Below the pieces are notes generated by a model that was not told where the DNA came from, made no database searches, and saw only the letters and a program-made list of their open reading frames with translations. A DNA stretch of 64,000 bases from Streptomyces sp. HUAS CB01 (GTDB taxonomy: Bacteria > Actinomycetota > Actinomycetes > Streptomycetales > Streptomycetaceae): assembly GCF_030406905.1 (NCBI RefSeq), contig NZ_CP129137.1, positions 7,037,501 through 7,101,500 on the forward strand. The letters are read 5' to 3'. The stretch's first letter is position 1, and each line of letters opens with the position of its first letter. This document shows positions 16,103 to 25,345 of this stretch, piece after piece. Made by a program: the position numbers and the translations under genes.

Positions 16103-17664
16103 GGTCGGCCTCCGGGGCGCAGACGTCCGGCCCGCAGACCGGTGAACAGGGCGAGGAACATCAGCGCCAGGGCACAGACCGCCGGGGTCGCCGCGGGGCC
16201 GGCGTGCGTGGTGAGCGCCCCGGCGACCACCGGTGCACCGGCGCCCGCCCCCACCACGGCCGTGGCCAGCAACGCGCCGGTCCTCGCCTGGAGACGGTGC
16301 GGGGTCTCGGCGATCGCGGCGGACTGGACGACCACGGTGGCCGGGGCGAGCAGCAGGCAGAACGCCCCGAAGCACAGCCCGAGGCCCCACGGAGAGTCCG
16401 TCAGGGCGAGGCCCGCGGCGGGCGGCACCGTCAGCCAGGTCACGGCCACCAGCGTGTGCGCGGCACCCGCGCGGCGTACGACGGCGGGCGCGGCGAGGGC
16501 ACCGGCCAGCCCGGCGCCGCCGGACACGGCCAGCACCAGCCCCATCGCGACCGGCCCGCCGTCGTCCTGGAGCGCGAAGAGCGCGGAGAAGTACAGGGCC
16601 GCCAGCGCCGCGTTGACCGTCGTGGTCCAGACGAGGACAAGACGGAGGCGGGGTGCCGAACGCACCAGGGCCAGACCGGCAAGGGTCTCGCGGGCGTACG
16701 AACCCAGCGCCCCCAGCGGGGTCGGGCGCTTCCCCGGGGACCCGGCCGGGTCCGGCGGGGACGGGGTGGGAACGGCGGCCGGGTCGCCGGGCCGCCGGGG
16801 CGGAGAGGGGTCCGACGGGGACGGGGGCGACGGGAACAGGCGCGACGGCGAGGGCTCCAACGGGCACGGGTCCGTCGGGGACGCGGCGTGAACGGCCGCC
16901 GGATCCCCCGACGGTGCGGGCACGACCCCCGGTGCGCCGTCCGGCGCGGCCGCGGTCGCGGGGGAGCCCGCCCGCAGATCGGAGCGCATGGACCGGACGC
17001 ACAGGGCCGTCACCACGTACGACACCGCGTCGGCGGCGAAGGGCAGGGGCCGGGCGAGCTGGTACAGCACCCCGCCGAGAAGGGGGCCGGCCACGAGCGC
17101 GGCGCGGTCGCCGGCCTCCAGTCCGGCCACGACGCGCGGCACCTCCCGGGGCGCGGCGACGAGCGCGACGGTCCCGCGGGCGGCGGCCTCGAAGCACGCG
17201 GTGGCCGTGCGCTCCACCAGCAGCGCGCCGAGCAGCAGGGCGAACGGCGGCCGCCCGTCCGCCACGGAGAGGGCCACCGCTCCCATGGCCGCCGCGGCCA
17301 CGACGGCCGAGCCGGCCATCACGGGTTTGCGCAGTCCCCGGTCCGCCGCCACGGCCACGACGGGGCCGCACACCAGGGTGACGAGCATGCCCGCGCCCGC
17401 GAGGAGCCCGACCGTCGTCGGGGGGTGACCGAGTCCGAGGAGCAGCAGGGGGAAGGCGACGCCCGACATCTGGGTGCCGAGGGCGTCTGCGGTGTTGGAC
17501 CACCACAACAGGCGGACGTCGCGCGGGGCGCCGTGCCGGCCCGCTTCGGCGGCGGGTGCGTCCGGGCCGGCGGTCCGGGCGTCGGGGACCGGGCGGACGT
17601 GCCCGTCCCGCGCGCCGCGTAAGCCCACGCCGTCGGCGTCGCCGGAAGACGAAGGACGTGCCAT
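16099..17664 (-). CDS. MFS transporter of the RiPP cluster
   Basis: 521 residues with about twelve hydrophobic segments. The first six lie within residues ~55-230, then a cytoplasmic Pro/Ser/Asp-rich loop of roughly 90 residues (DPSPPRRPGDPAAVPTPSPP type), then six more up to the end. The pattern around AVAADRGLRKPVMAGS matches the loop 2-3 motif of drug-type MFS exporters. It is the first gene of the leftward cluster and is coupled to the S9 peptidase by a 4-bp overlap, so export of, or self-protection from, the mature peptide is likely. The ATG at 17664 follows a short intergenic promoter region. Confidence 0.85.
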   Translation of the reverse strand: MARPSSSGDADGVGLRGARDGHVRPVPDARTAGPDAPAAEAGRHGAPRDVRLLWWSNTADALGTQMSGVAFPLLLLGLGHPPTTVGLLAGAGMLVTLVCGPVVAVAADRGLRKPVMAGSAVVAAAAMGAVALSVADGRPPFALLLGALLVERTATACFEAAARGTVALVAAPREVPRVVAGLEAGDRAALVAGPLLGGVLYQLARPLPFAADAVSYVVTALCVRSMRSDLRAGSPATAAAPDGAPGVVPAPSGDPAAVHAASPTDPCPLEPSPSRLFPSPPSPSDPSPPRRPGDPAAVPTPSPPDPAGSPGKRPTPLGALGSYARETLAGLALVRSAPRLRLVLVWTTTVNAALAALYFSALFALQDDGGPVAMGLVLAVSGGAGLAGALAAPAVVRRAGAAHTLVAVTWLTVPPAAGLALTDSPWGLGLCFGAFCLLLAPATVVVQSAAIAETPHRLQARTGALLATAVVGAGAGAPVVAGALTTHAGPAATPAVCALALMFLALFTGLRAGRLRPGGRP

Positions 17665-18249
17665 GCCCTGCCCCCCTCGGGCCGTGCGGCCCTACCGTCA
17701 CGCACATGGCCGGCGCGCTTCCGCGCTCGCAAAGAGCGCACAAATGTGCAGGAAATGTGCGGGAAATGAAATCGAGCGGAGCCTAGTCACGCCGATTCGG
17801 CGGCCGCAAGGACTTGGACGCTGACCGAATCTGTCGCAAATCGGCCGTCGGCCATGGCTGTACGGGGGTGGGTGGCGCTTTCGCGGCTTACGTGCGCCGT
17901 GGTGCCCGCCAACCGGTCACCGGACACGGAGTGCCGTCCTGAACGGCGGCTTCCGCACCTCCGCTTCGCATCGGCGCACCGCGCGTCCGTCGCGACGGTG
18001 CGGAATCGCGATCTCCGGTATGCGGTGTGCGCATTCCGAACGCGGAACGGAGTGCGAGACTCCTTGTGGACCCGCCGTACGTGTTTGTCCGCGCAAAGCG
18101 GCGCCGACGGTGAAGGCCGGTCGATACCCCAGTGTCCGGTGTGGCGGGTGTTTCGGTTCAGTGGCTGCTCGCGGGCCGGTGGAGGGTGGGTCGGCCGCGG
18201 TCGGTGAATGACGCGAAACCGCCCCCGGTCATGAGCCGAGGGGGCTGTG
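17665..18249. other. Promoter-side intergenic region of the RiPP cluster
   Basis: About 585 bp with lower codon bias than its neighbours in every frame; I see no gene. It should hold the promoter of the leftward MFS-to-DUF5825 operon near 17665-17800. An 11-bp unit (AATGTGCRGGA) is repeated in tandem at 17743-17768. Confidence 0.5.
17743..17768. repeat. Two 11-bp tandem units upstream of the RiPP cluster
   Basis: AATGTGCAGGA and AATGTGCGGGA occur head to tail, followed by AATG, about 80 bp upstream of the MFS start. One-helical-turn spacing makes a regulator-binding role possible. Confidence 0.5.
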
Positions 18250-18263
18250 TTGAACATGTTCAA
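18250..18263. promoter_or_regulatory. 14-bp perfect palindrome TTGAACATGTTCAA
   Basis: It is fully symmetric and AT-rich in a GC-rich region, 14 bp upstream of the start codon at 18278. It may be an operator for that gene. Confidence 0.5.
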
Positions 18264-18277
18264 TTCGATGCGGCAGA

Positions 18278-18691
18278 ATGCCGCCATGGGAATGCCGCAC
18301 ACCCGCACGGGCGCTCGTACGACGGCGCTCGCTGGGCCTGGTGGCCGCGGCCGGCTTCGTCCACGGCCTGAGAGGCACGCCGGACGACGCGACGATCGCC
18401 GTACTGCAGTGCCTCACCCTGCCGGGACACACCGTCGTGCTCCTGCTGTTCCTCGCCGCGGCGACGATCCCCGGGGCGACCGCCACCGGTGCGGACGTCG
18501 TCGCCGACATCGCTCCCGATCCCTTCGGCCCGATGCCCGCCCTCACCGCCGCGGCGCTGGTGAACGTCCTCGTGGTGCGGGGACTGTGCGCGTTCGCCCG
18601 CCGGGTGAGGGCCGAGCTCCGGGAGACACGGGAGTGGCGCGCCTCCCGCGGTGGCCGGACCCCGCGTCGCGAGGACCGCCGTCAGGCGTGA
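18278..18691 (+). CDS. Hypothetical small membrane protein
   Basis: 137 residues from ATG at 18278. GC3 bias is strong in this frame (nearly every third base is G or C). Three hydrophobic stretches are visible: SLGLVAAAGFVHGLRG is partial, TVVLLLFLAAATIPGATATG is clear, and ALTAAALVNVLVVRGLCAFA is clear; the C-terminus is basic (RRVRAELRETREWRASRGGR up to 20 residues). Probably a membrane protein with two or three helices. I do not recognise the family. The palindrome TTGAACATGTTCAA just upstream suggests regulation. Confidence 0.6.
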   Translation: MPPWECRTPARALVRRRSLGLVAAAGFVHGLRGTPDDATIAVLQCLTLPGHTVVLLLFLAAATIPGATATGADVVADIAPDPFGPMPALTAAALVNVLVVRGLCAFARRVRAELRETREWRASRGGRTPRREDRRQA

Positions 18692-18749
18692 TGCCGCAGC
18701 CGGGCCAGCGCATTCGAGCGGGGTCCCGGCCACGCCGCTTCCCGGCGCC

Positions 18750-19745
18750 CTACGGCGCAGCGGACCCCGCCGACAGTCCCGCCTCGGCCGCCGCCAGTGC
18801 CGCCGGGTGGCCGAAGAGGCCCGGCAGGCCGCCGGTGTGGAGGAAGACCGTACGGTCGCCGGGGACGATGTCGCCGTCCTGCACGGCCGCGATCAGACCG
18901 GCCATGGCCCGGCCGGTGTAGACCGGGTCGAGGACGACGCCCTCGGTGCGGGCCGTGAGCTTCAGGGCGGCCAGCACCGGGTCGGTCAGCGCGCCGTAGC
19001 CCGCGCCGACCTGGTCGAGCCGCACGCGCAGGGCCTTCGCGGCCACGTCGTCGCCCGCCAGGCCGGAGGCGAACGCGGACACCGTCCCGGAGGGGTCGGG
19101 GACCGCGCCGCAGTGGACCCCGAGGACGCGGTCCGGGCCGAGCGCGTCCACGAGTCCCGCCATGGTGGCTCCGGAACCGAGAGCCACCACCACGGTGCTC
19201 AGGTCGGGCGCCTGGGCGAGGAGTTCGCGTCCGCACGCCGCGTAGCCGCGTGCACCGAGGACGCTGGAGCCGCCGAACGGGATCAGCTCGGGGACGGCGC
19301 CGTCGGCCCGCAGCCGCTCGGTCACCACCCGGGCCGCGGCGGCGAGCGCTTCTCCGCGGACGTCACCGGCCCATACGACGCCGGCTCCGAACAACCCGTC
19401 CAGCGCGAGGTTTCCGCCGGCCGACGCGTCCCGGGTGCCCGCGAGCACCAGGACGACCTCCAGCCCCAGGCGGGCGCCGGCGGCCGCGGTCAGCCGGGCG
19501 TGGTTGCTCTGCGGTGCGCCCGTGGTCACCAGGTGCGTGGCGCCCGCGGCCACGGCCTGCCCGCAGAGCCACTCGAGCTTGCGGATCTTGTTCCCGCCGC
19601 CGCCCAGGCCCGTGAGGTCGTCGCGTTTGATCCACAGATCGTCCGCGCCCAGGCCGATCGCACGGGCGAGCCCGGGCAGGGGTTCGAGCGGGGTCGGCCA
19701 GGTACCGAGCGGCACGGGCCGCGGGGCGTCACTTGCGGAGGTCAT
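18750..19745 (-). CDS. PLP-dependent D-cysteine desulfhydrase / ACC deaminase-like enzyme
   Basis: 331 residues from ATG at 19745; an ATG at 19754 would add three residues. The PLP lysine is in GLGGGGNKIRKLEWL, the usual motif of this fold-type II subgroup (KRDDLTGLGGGGNKIRKLEW is the conserved context). Other landmarks are TTGAPQSNHARLTAAAGARL and the phosphate-binding LGSGATMAGLVD. Family members release H2S, pyruvate and ammonia from D-cysteine or open the ACC ring; sequence alone does not separate them, though D-cysteine desulfhydrase is the more common activity. It lies alone between a rightward small gene and a DinB-like gene. Confidence 0.85.
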   Translation of the reverse strand: MTSASDAPRPVPLGTWPTPLEPLPGLARAIGLGADDLWIKRDDLTGLGGGGNKIRKLEWLCGQAVAAGATHLVTTGAPQSNHARLTAAAGARLGLEVVLVLAGTRDASAGGNLALDGLFGAGVVWAGDVRGEALAAAARVVTERLRADGAVPELIPFGGSSVLGARGYAACGRELLAQAPDLSTVVVALGSGATMAGLVDALGPDRVLGVHCGAVPDPSGTVSAFASGLAGDDVAAKALRVRLDQVGAGYGALTDPVLAALKLTARTEGVVLDPVYTGRAMAGLIAAVQDGDIVPGDRTVFLHTGGLPGLFGHPAALAAAEAGLSAGSAAP

Positions 19746-19989
19746 GCTCACCATGGTCACCCGTGGCCCACGGCCGGCGTGGCCCGGCCCCCTGTTTCCG
19801 GCCGGCGCGCGTGTCGGGGCCCGCACCGGTGGAGGGCCCCGACCCCCGGCTCGCCCGGCCCCGCGATCCCGAACAGGCCCCGCGTCCCCGCCCGGGCCCG
19901 CGAACCCGCCCGGGCCCGGCCGCCGGGACCCGCCTCCCACGACCCGGCCACTGGCCCCGGCCCGCACGGGCTTCGGCGCCCCGGCCCGC

Positions 19990-20499
19990 TCACCCCTGCT
20001 CCAGCGACCCCCGTACGAACGCCGCCTGCCCCGCGTGCTGGAGGTCGTCGGAGATGACGCTCACCAGCCGGACGCCCAGGGTCACCGGCGGGGACCACGA
20101 CTCGTCGACGATCCGGCCGAGGGCGGCGTTCGTCAGGCCTCTCACGAACGCCACCGTCTCCTCGTGCACGGCGTCGTGGTAGCCCAGCAGCAGGTCGGGG
20201 GACTCCACCCGCACCTTCGCCACCTGGGCCCGCGTGTGGCCGTAGCCGGTCGCGTCCGGGGGGAACGGCAGTCCGAAGCGGCCCGCCCAGTCCTGGGAGA
20301 GCCACACCTGCTCCCGTCCCGCAGCGTCCGCCACATGGTCGTCCTGGACCCGGGTGAGGTGCCACACCAGCCACGCGATGGTGTTCGCACCGGGGGCGAC
20401 GCGGGCGTGGAGGAGGTCCGGTGCGCACCCCTCCACCGCCTCGTGCACCGTCTCCCTGATCCGTCCGAAGGCGTCTTCCAGCAGTGCCGCGCTGTTCAT
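19990..20499 (-). CDS. DinB-like / mycothiol-dependent-enzyme-type four-helix protein
   Basis: 169 residues from ATG at 20499. The start (LLEDAFGRIRETVHEAVEG), ANTIAWLVWHLTRVQDDHV and the late SVISDDLQHAGQAAFVRG give three His at the spacing used by DinB/DUF664 four-helix proteins for metal binding. Some relatives use mycothiol, the actinobacterial thiol; others have no known activity. It is a single gene with 235 bp between it and the PLP enzyme gene and no operon partner. Confidence 0.8.
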   Translation of the reverse strand: MNSAALLEDAFGRIRETVHEAVEGCAPDLLHARVAPGANTIAWLVWHLTRVQDDHVADAAGREQVWLSQDWAGRFGLPFPPDATGYGHTRAQVAKVRVESPDLLLGYHDAVHEETVAFVRGLTNAALGRIVDESWSPPVTLGVRLVSVISDDLQHAGQAAFVRGSLEQG

Positions 20500-20659
20500 G
20501 CGGTGAGTCAACCCCGGAGCGGCCCCCGCCCCCGCGCCCGACACGCAGGACGCCCCGCGGACCGACCCGCGGGCCCTCGTGCCGGCCGACCGGCACGCGG
20601 CCCCCACCGCCCCGTGCCCGCCAGACGCTCCGACCGCAACCGCAACCGCAACCACGCCC

Positions 20660-23600
20660 TCAGCGCCTCAGCCGCACCGTCACGATCTGGAACGGCCGCA
20701 GCGCCAGCGGCACTCCGCCTTCCTCCACCGCGAGCGGCGGCCCGTCCAGCGGCCGCTCCAGCAGGTCCGTGAGGACCGCGCCCGTCGCCGGGAAGCCCGT
20801 GCGCAGCACCGTCGCCGCACGTCCCCCGAGCGACTCGTAGAGCCGGACGACGACATCACCCGAGCCGTCGTCGGCGAGCTTCACGGCCTCGACCACGACC
20901 GCGGGGCCGTCCGTCGCAACCACCGGCGGCACGTCGGCTCCGCCCGGGCCGACCCGGAGCGGCAGATTCAGCGCGTATCCCTCCGCGATGGCGTCCTCGA
21001 CCGTCGCTCCGGGCAGCAGCGCGTAGGTGAAGCGGTGCGCGCCCTGGTCGGCCTCGGGATCCGGGATGCGGGGCGCTCGGACCAGGCTCAGCCGGACGGT
21101 CGTGGTCGTGCCGCCGTCCTCCTCGCGCGTCGTACGGCTCACGTCGTGCCCGTACGTCGAGTCGTTGACGACCGCTACGCCGTAGCCGTTCTCGCCGATG
21201 TGCACCCAGCGATGGGCGTAGACCTCGAAACGGGCCGCCTCCCAGCTGGTGTTGGTGTGGGTGGGCCGGTGGACGTGGCCGAACTGGATCTCGGCGGTGG
21301 AGCGCTCCGCGTGCACATCGACGGGGAAACCGGCCTTGAGGATCTTCTCCGCCTCGTGCCAGTCCATCTCGGTGTCGATGTCCACGCGCCGGCTGCCGGC
21401 GCGCAGGGTGACGGTCTGCACGATCCGCGAGCCCCTGCCGAAGGTGCGTTCCACGCGCAGCGCGCCCAGCAGCGGGCTGTCGTCGGCGATCCTGATCGTC
21501 GCCCCGTCCAGCAGATCGGTCCAGCGGCGCAGGTAGTGCTTGTCGATGTCCCAGGCGTCCCAGTAGTTCGGCAGGTCGCTGTGCAGCCGCAGCAGATTGC
21601 CCTTGCCGCCAGGGGCCAGCACCTCGCGTCCGGCGACCAGGTCGCGTACGGAGGTGAACGTGCCGTCGTCGGCGAACTCGACCCGTACGAGCCCGTTGTC
21701 CAGGGCGCGGTTGGTCACCTTCACCGGCGGCTGCGCCGGGACCGGGGCCCGCGGTGAGATCCGGGCCGATCCGGAGGCCGGGACCTCCACGGCGACCGCG
21801 GCGGAGCCGTCCGCCAGCCTCGGCAGCGCCGGGTCGAGGACGTCGGCCAGCATGGACGGCACCCGCACCACCTCGGCCCGGTCGCGGGGCCCCGCGTTGT
21901 ACACCCACGCCTCGACCGGACCGGCGCCGCTCACCGCCTCCAGGGCCTGTGCGGTCAGCGCCTCCAGCTCCCTGGCGACCCTGGCGTACTCCGCCTCGGC
22001 CTCCCGGTGGACCCAGGCGATCGACGAGCCCGGGAGGATGTCGTGGAACTGGTGCAGCAGCACCGTCTTCCACAGCCGGTCCAGCTCCGCGTGCGGATAG
22101 GCGTAACCGGGCACGTGCAGGGCGGCCGCCGTCGCCCACAACTCCGCCTCGCGCAGCGCGTGTTCACTGCGCCGGTTGCCCTGCTTGGTGCGGGCCTGGG
22201 AGGTGTACGTGGCGCGGTGCAGCTCCAGATACAGCTCGCCCGACCACACGGGGGCGTCGGCGTGGCCGGCGTACTCCGCCCGCGCCGCCGCGAAGAAGGC
22301 GTCCGGGTGCTCGACGACGACCTTCGCCGAGCCCTCCAGGTCGGCCAGCCGGCGGGCCCGCTCCAGCATCTCCCGGTTGGGTCCGCCGCCGCCGTCGCCG
22401 TGCCCGAACGGCGCCAGCGACCGCGTGCCGCGCCCCTTGTCCCGGTAGTTGCGCACCGCGTGGGCCATCTCCCGCCCCGAGAAGACCGCGTTGTAGGTGT
22501 CGACGGGCGGGAAGTGGGTGAAGATCCGCGAGCCGTCGATGCCTTCCCACCAGAAGGAGTGGTGGGGCAGCTGGTTGGTCTGGTTCCAGGACAGCTTCTG
22601 CGTCAGGAACCAGTCCATCCCCGCGAGCCTGGCGAGCTGCGGATAGGCCGCCGTGTAGCCGAACGAGTCCGGCAGCCACACCCCGTGCGTCTCGACGCCG
22701 AGCTCGTCGAGGAAGAAGCGCTTGCCGTGCACGAGCTGCCGGGCCAGCGCCTCGCCGCCGGGCAGATTGCCGTCGGCCTCCACCCACATTCCGCCGACGG
22801 GTGCCCACTGGCCGTTCGCCACGGCCTCCTTGATGCCCGCCCACACCTGCGGGTGGTTGTCCCGCACCCATGCGTACTGCTGCGCCTGCGAGCAGGCGAA
22901 GACGAACTCGGGGTACTCCTTCGCGAGCGAGGTGACGTTGGAGAACGTCCGGGCCGCCTTCCGCTTGGTCTCCCGGATGGGCCACAACCAGGCGCTGTCG
23001 ATGTGGGCGTGCCCCACCGCCGACAGGGTGTGCGCGCTCGCGTGGGCAGGCCGTGCGAGGGACTCGGCGAGGACGTCCCGGGCCGCGGCCGCCGTCCCCG
23101 GTACGTCGTCGAGGTCGAGCACGTCCAGCGCCCGCTCCAGGGTGTACATGATCTCGTGGCGGCGCGGCTCGTGCACGTCGAGCTCCAGCATCAGCTCCTG
23201 CAGTACCTGCATGTCGAGCGACAGGTGCCAGACGTCCTCGTCGAGGACGGCGAGATCGGCCCGCGCGAAGGTGTGGAGCGGCGTGCTGCCCGCGGTGCGC
23301 TTGTCGCCCATCGGGGTGGGGGAGCGGAAGCGGTCCTTGAGGATGTCGGGGTTGGAGGCTGCCTCGATCAGGAAGGCCACCGGTTCGCCGCCCGCCGCCG
23401 GGGAGGCGATCGGCACGTACTGGTTCTGCGGGTTGACGGCCTTCACGGGGGTGCCGTCCGGGAGGTGGACGAGCGCCTCGGCCTGGTTGCCGGGCCAGCC
23501 GCTGGTGAACCCCAGGTCGAACCAGGCCTCCACCCGGCGGCCCGCCCAGGCGGCGGGCACCTCGCCGGCGGCCCGGAACCAGGTGGTGCCCCACGGCGGA

Positions 23601-23788
23601 CCCCACGCGGTGCCCATGGCGAACGGCTCGTACGCGGCTTCCCGCGCCTCCTCGAACGGCACCGGCTCGTCCGGCACCTGCCAGGCCGCCACGGTCAGCG
23701 GCACGGAGTCCGCGTGGATCACCGGCCGGATGCGCTGCTCCAGCACGCGCGCGACGCGCTGCTCGATCCTGTGCCGTTCGTCGTGCAT
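20660..23788 (-). CDS. GH38 alpha-mannosidase
   Basis: 1042 residues, the usual length for bacterial GH38 enzymes, with no signal peptide, so it likely acts on imported sugars. The zinc site begins at GHAHIDSAW (His260, His262, Asp264) and the nucleophile Asp374 lies in WLPDSFGY. The C-terminal half is the beta-sandwich region of GH38 (TNRALDNGLVRVEFADDG; NYWDAWDIDKHYLR). It would release alpha-linked mannose from oligosaccharides. The ATG lies 10 bp after the GH4 stop on the same strand, so the two are one operon for glycan breakdown. Confidence 0.92.
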   Translation of the reverse strand: MHDERHRIEQRVARVLEQRIRPVIHADSVPLTVAAWQVPDEPVPFEEAREAAYEPFAMGTAWGPPWGTTWFRAAGEVPAAWAGRRVEAWFDLGFTSGWPGNQAEALVHLPDGTPVKAVNPQNQYVPIASPAAGGEPVAFLIEAASNPDILKDRFRSPTPMGDKRTAGSTPLHTFARADLAVLDEDVWHLSLDMQVLQELMLELDVHEPRRHEIMYTLERALDVLDLDDVPGTAAAARDVLAESLARPAHASAHTLSAVGHAHIDSAWLWPIRETKRKAARTFSNVTSLAKEYPEFVFACSQAQQYAWVRDNHPQVWAGIKEAVANGQWAPVGGMWVEADGNLPGGEALARQLVHGKRFFLDELGVETHGVWLPDSFGYTAAYPQLARLAGMDWFLTQKLSWNQTNQLPHHSFWWEGIDGSRIFTHFPPVDTYNAVFSGREMAHAVRNYRDKGRGTRSLAPFGHGDGGGGPNREMLERARRLADLEGSAKVVVEHPDAFFAAARAEYAGHADAPVWSGELYLELHRATYTSQARTKQGNRRSEHALREAELWATAAALHVPGYAYPHAELDRLWKTVLLHQFHDILPGSSIAWVHREAEAEYARVARELEALTAQALEAVSGAGPVEAWVYNAGPRDRAEVVRVPSMLADVLDPALPRLADGSAAVAVEVPASGSARISPRAPVPAQPPVKVTNRALDNGLVRVEFADDGTFTSVRDLVAGREVLAPGGKGNLLRLHSDLPNYWDAWDIDKHYLRRWTDLLDGATIRIADDSPLLGALRVERTFGRGSRIVQTVTLRAGSRRVDIDTEMDWHEAEKILKAGFPVDVHAERSTAEIQFGHVHRPTHTNTSWEAARFEVYAHRWVHIGENGYGVAVVNDSTYGHDVSRTTREEDGGTTTTVRLSLVRAPRIPDPEADQGAHRFTYALLPGATVEDAIAEGYALNLPLRVGPGGADVPPVVATDGPAVVVEAVKLADDGSGDVVVRLYESLGGRAATVLRTGFPATGAVLTDLLERPLDGPPLAVEEGGVPLALRPFQIVTVRLRR

Positions 23789-23798
23789 CTCCGAGCAC

Positions 23799-25127
23799 CT
23801 ACTTCCGGTTGAGATGGGCGAGACCGGGGTGTGCGGTGGTGTACCCGTCCAGCAGCCGGCGGGCGACGCTGACGGAGTCGACCAGGGGGTGCAGGGCGAA
23901 GGCCCGCACGGCGGCGGCCCGGGACCCGCTCTCCGCGGCCGTCATGACCTCCCGTTCGACGGCCTTCACCGCGGTGACCAGACCGGTGGCGTGACCCGGC
24001 AGCGGGTCGACGGCGTACGGGTGGGCGCCGTTGGCGTCCACCAGGCAGGGCACCTCGATCACGGCGTCGGCGTCGAGCACGGAAAGGGTGGTGCGGTTGC
24101 GGACGTTGAGGATCAGCGTGGCGCGCTCGTCGCGGGCGACCGCGCGCATGAGGGCCAGCGCGACCTTCTCGTACCCGCCCGACTCCAGGTCCTCGTCGGC
24201 CCGTTCACCCGCGCCGGACGCCGCGCGGTTGTCGGCCATGTACGTGGCCTCGCGCTCGGCGAGGGTGGACTCCCAGCGCTTCAGGGACGGTTCGGCGTAG
24301 AAGCCGGCCTGCTGGTCGCGGAGGAAGACGCCGCGGGTGCGCCCGGCCTGCCGGTACGCGTGCACGGTCTCGCGGTTGAAGTAGTAGTAGTGCAGGTACT
24401 CGTTGGGGATCGCGCCGAGCGAGCGCAGCCAGTCGGCACCGAACAGCCGGCCCTCCTCGAGCGAGCCGAGCGCCTCCGGGTCGGCGAGGAGCCGCGGCAG
24501 CTCGTCCCGCCCGGCCACCCGCAGTCCGCGCAGCCAGCCCAGGTGGTTGAGGCCGACGTAGTCCGGCCACACCCGGCCCGGGTCGGCGCCGAGCGCCCGC
24601 GCCACGCGCCGGCCGAGCCCGACCGGTGAGTCGCAGATCCCGATGACCCGGTCCCCGAGAACCCGGGACATCGCCTCGGTGACGAGCCCGGCCGGGTTGG
24701 TGAAGTTGATGACCCACGCGTCCGGCGCCAGCGCGGCGACCCTGCGGGCGATGTCCGTCGCGACCGGCACGGTCCGCAGACCGTACGCGACGCCCCCGGC
24801 ACCGACGGTCTCCTGGCCCAGCACGCCCTCGGCGAGCGCCACCCGTTCGTCCGCCGCGCGCCCCTCCAGCCCGCCGACCCGGATCGCGGAGAACACGAAG
24901 TCGGCGCCGCGCAGGGCCTCGTCGAGATCGGTGGTGACCTCGACGACGGGTGCGTCCGGCACTCCGGCGGCCTGTTCGGCGAGGACGGTGGCGACGGCGC
25001 GGAGCCGCGCGGAGTCGACGTCGTGCAGGGTGACCCGGGTGACACGGCCCTCGTCGTGATCGCCCAGGAGCGCGCCGTACACCAGCGGTACGCGGAAGCC
25101 CCCGCCGCCCAGAATCGTCAGCCTCAT
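23799..25127 (-). CDS. GH4 6-phospho-beta-glucosidase-type glycosidase (NAD+ and Mn2+ dependent)
   Basis: 442 residues from ATG at 25127, with GGAAGG 7 nt upstream. The N-terminus is an NAD-binding Rossmann start (MRLTILGGGGFRVPLVYGAL). NFTNPAG at 141-147, Cys165 in GICDSP and His195 in GLNHLGW are the GH4 metal and cofactor residues. The family hydrolyses phosphorylated or unphosphorylated glycosides by an oxidation-elimination mechanism; the exact sugar cannot be read. It is the first gene of a two-gene operon with GH38. Two direct repeats at 25303-25336 lie upstream. A decayed GH2 beta-galactosidase sits behind its promoter. Confidence 0.9.
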   Translation of the reverse strand: MRLTILGGGGFRVPLVYGALLGDHDEGRVTRVTLHDVDSARLRAVATVLAEQAAGVPDAPVVEVTTDLDEALRGADFVFSAIRVGGLEGRAADERVALAEGVLGQETVGAGGVAYGLRTVPVATDIARRVAALAPDAWVINFTNPAGLVTEAMSRVLGDRVIGICDSPVGLGRRVARALGADPGRVWPDYVGLNHLGWLRGLRVAGRDELPRLLADPEALGSLEEGRLFGADWLRSLGAIPNEYLHYYYFNRETVHAYRQAGRTRGVFLRDQQAGFYAEPSLKRWESTLAEREATYMADNRAASGAGERADEDLESGGYEKVALALMRAVARDERATLILNVRNRTTLSVLDADAVIEVPCLVDANGAHPYAVDPLPGHATGLVTAVKAVEREVMTAAESGSRAAAVRAFALHPLVDSVSVARRLLDGYTTAHPGLAHLNRK

Positions 25128-25302
25128 CCCGCGACCTTCCTCGCGCCGTGCGTCCGTGCCGCGCGCCGTCCCCCGACGGCCCTTCCGGTCCGTCCGCGCG
25201 CTCCGGCCCTCTGCCGTCGTCTCCTGCCCCAACGCTGTCACCTCGGCGGCGTTCGCGCGAGAACCACCCGGCGGCGAACCGGTCCGGATCCCGCCGCCGG
25301 CC

Positions 25303-25336
25303 CGTTGGATTCTGTCGGAAAGCGTTGAATGCTGTC
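25303..25336. repeat. Two direct copies of CGTTGRATKCTGTC, 20 bp apart
   Basis: CGTTGGATTCTGTC at 25303-25316 and CGTTGAATGCTGTC at 25323-25336 lie about 175 bp upstream of the GH4 start and just before the GH2 remnant. They could be a promoter or regulator site kept from the intact sugar locus. Confidence 0.4.
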
Positions 25337-25345
25337 ACCGCCCGG

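Noticed and set aside
17787..18308. Leftward 173-codon frame between the RiPP cluster and the small membrane-protein gene
   Set aside because: Arg/His/Ser-rich translation with weak third-base bias and no domain.
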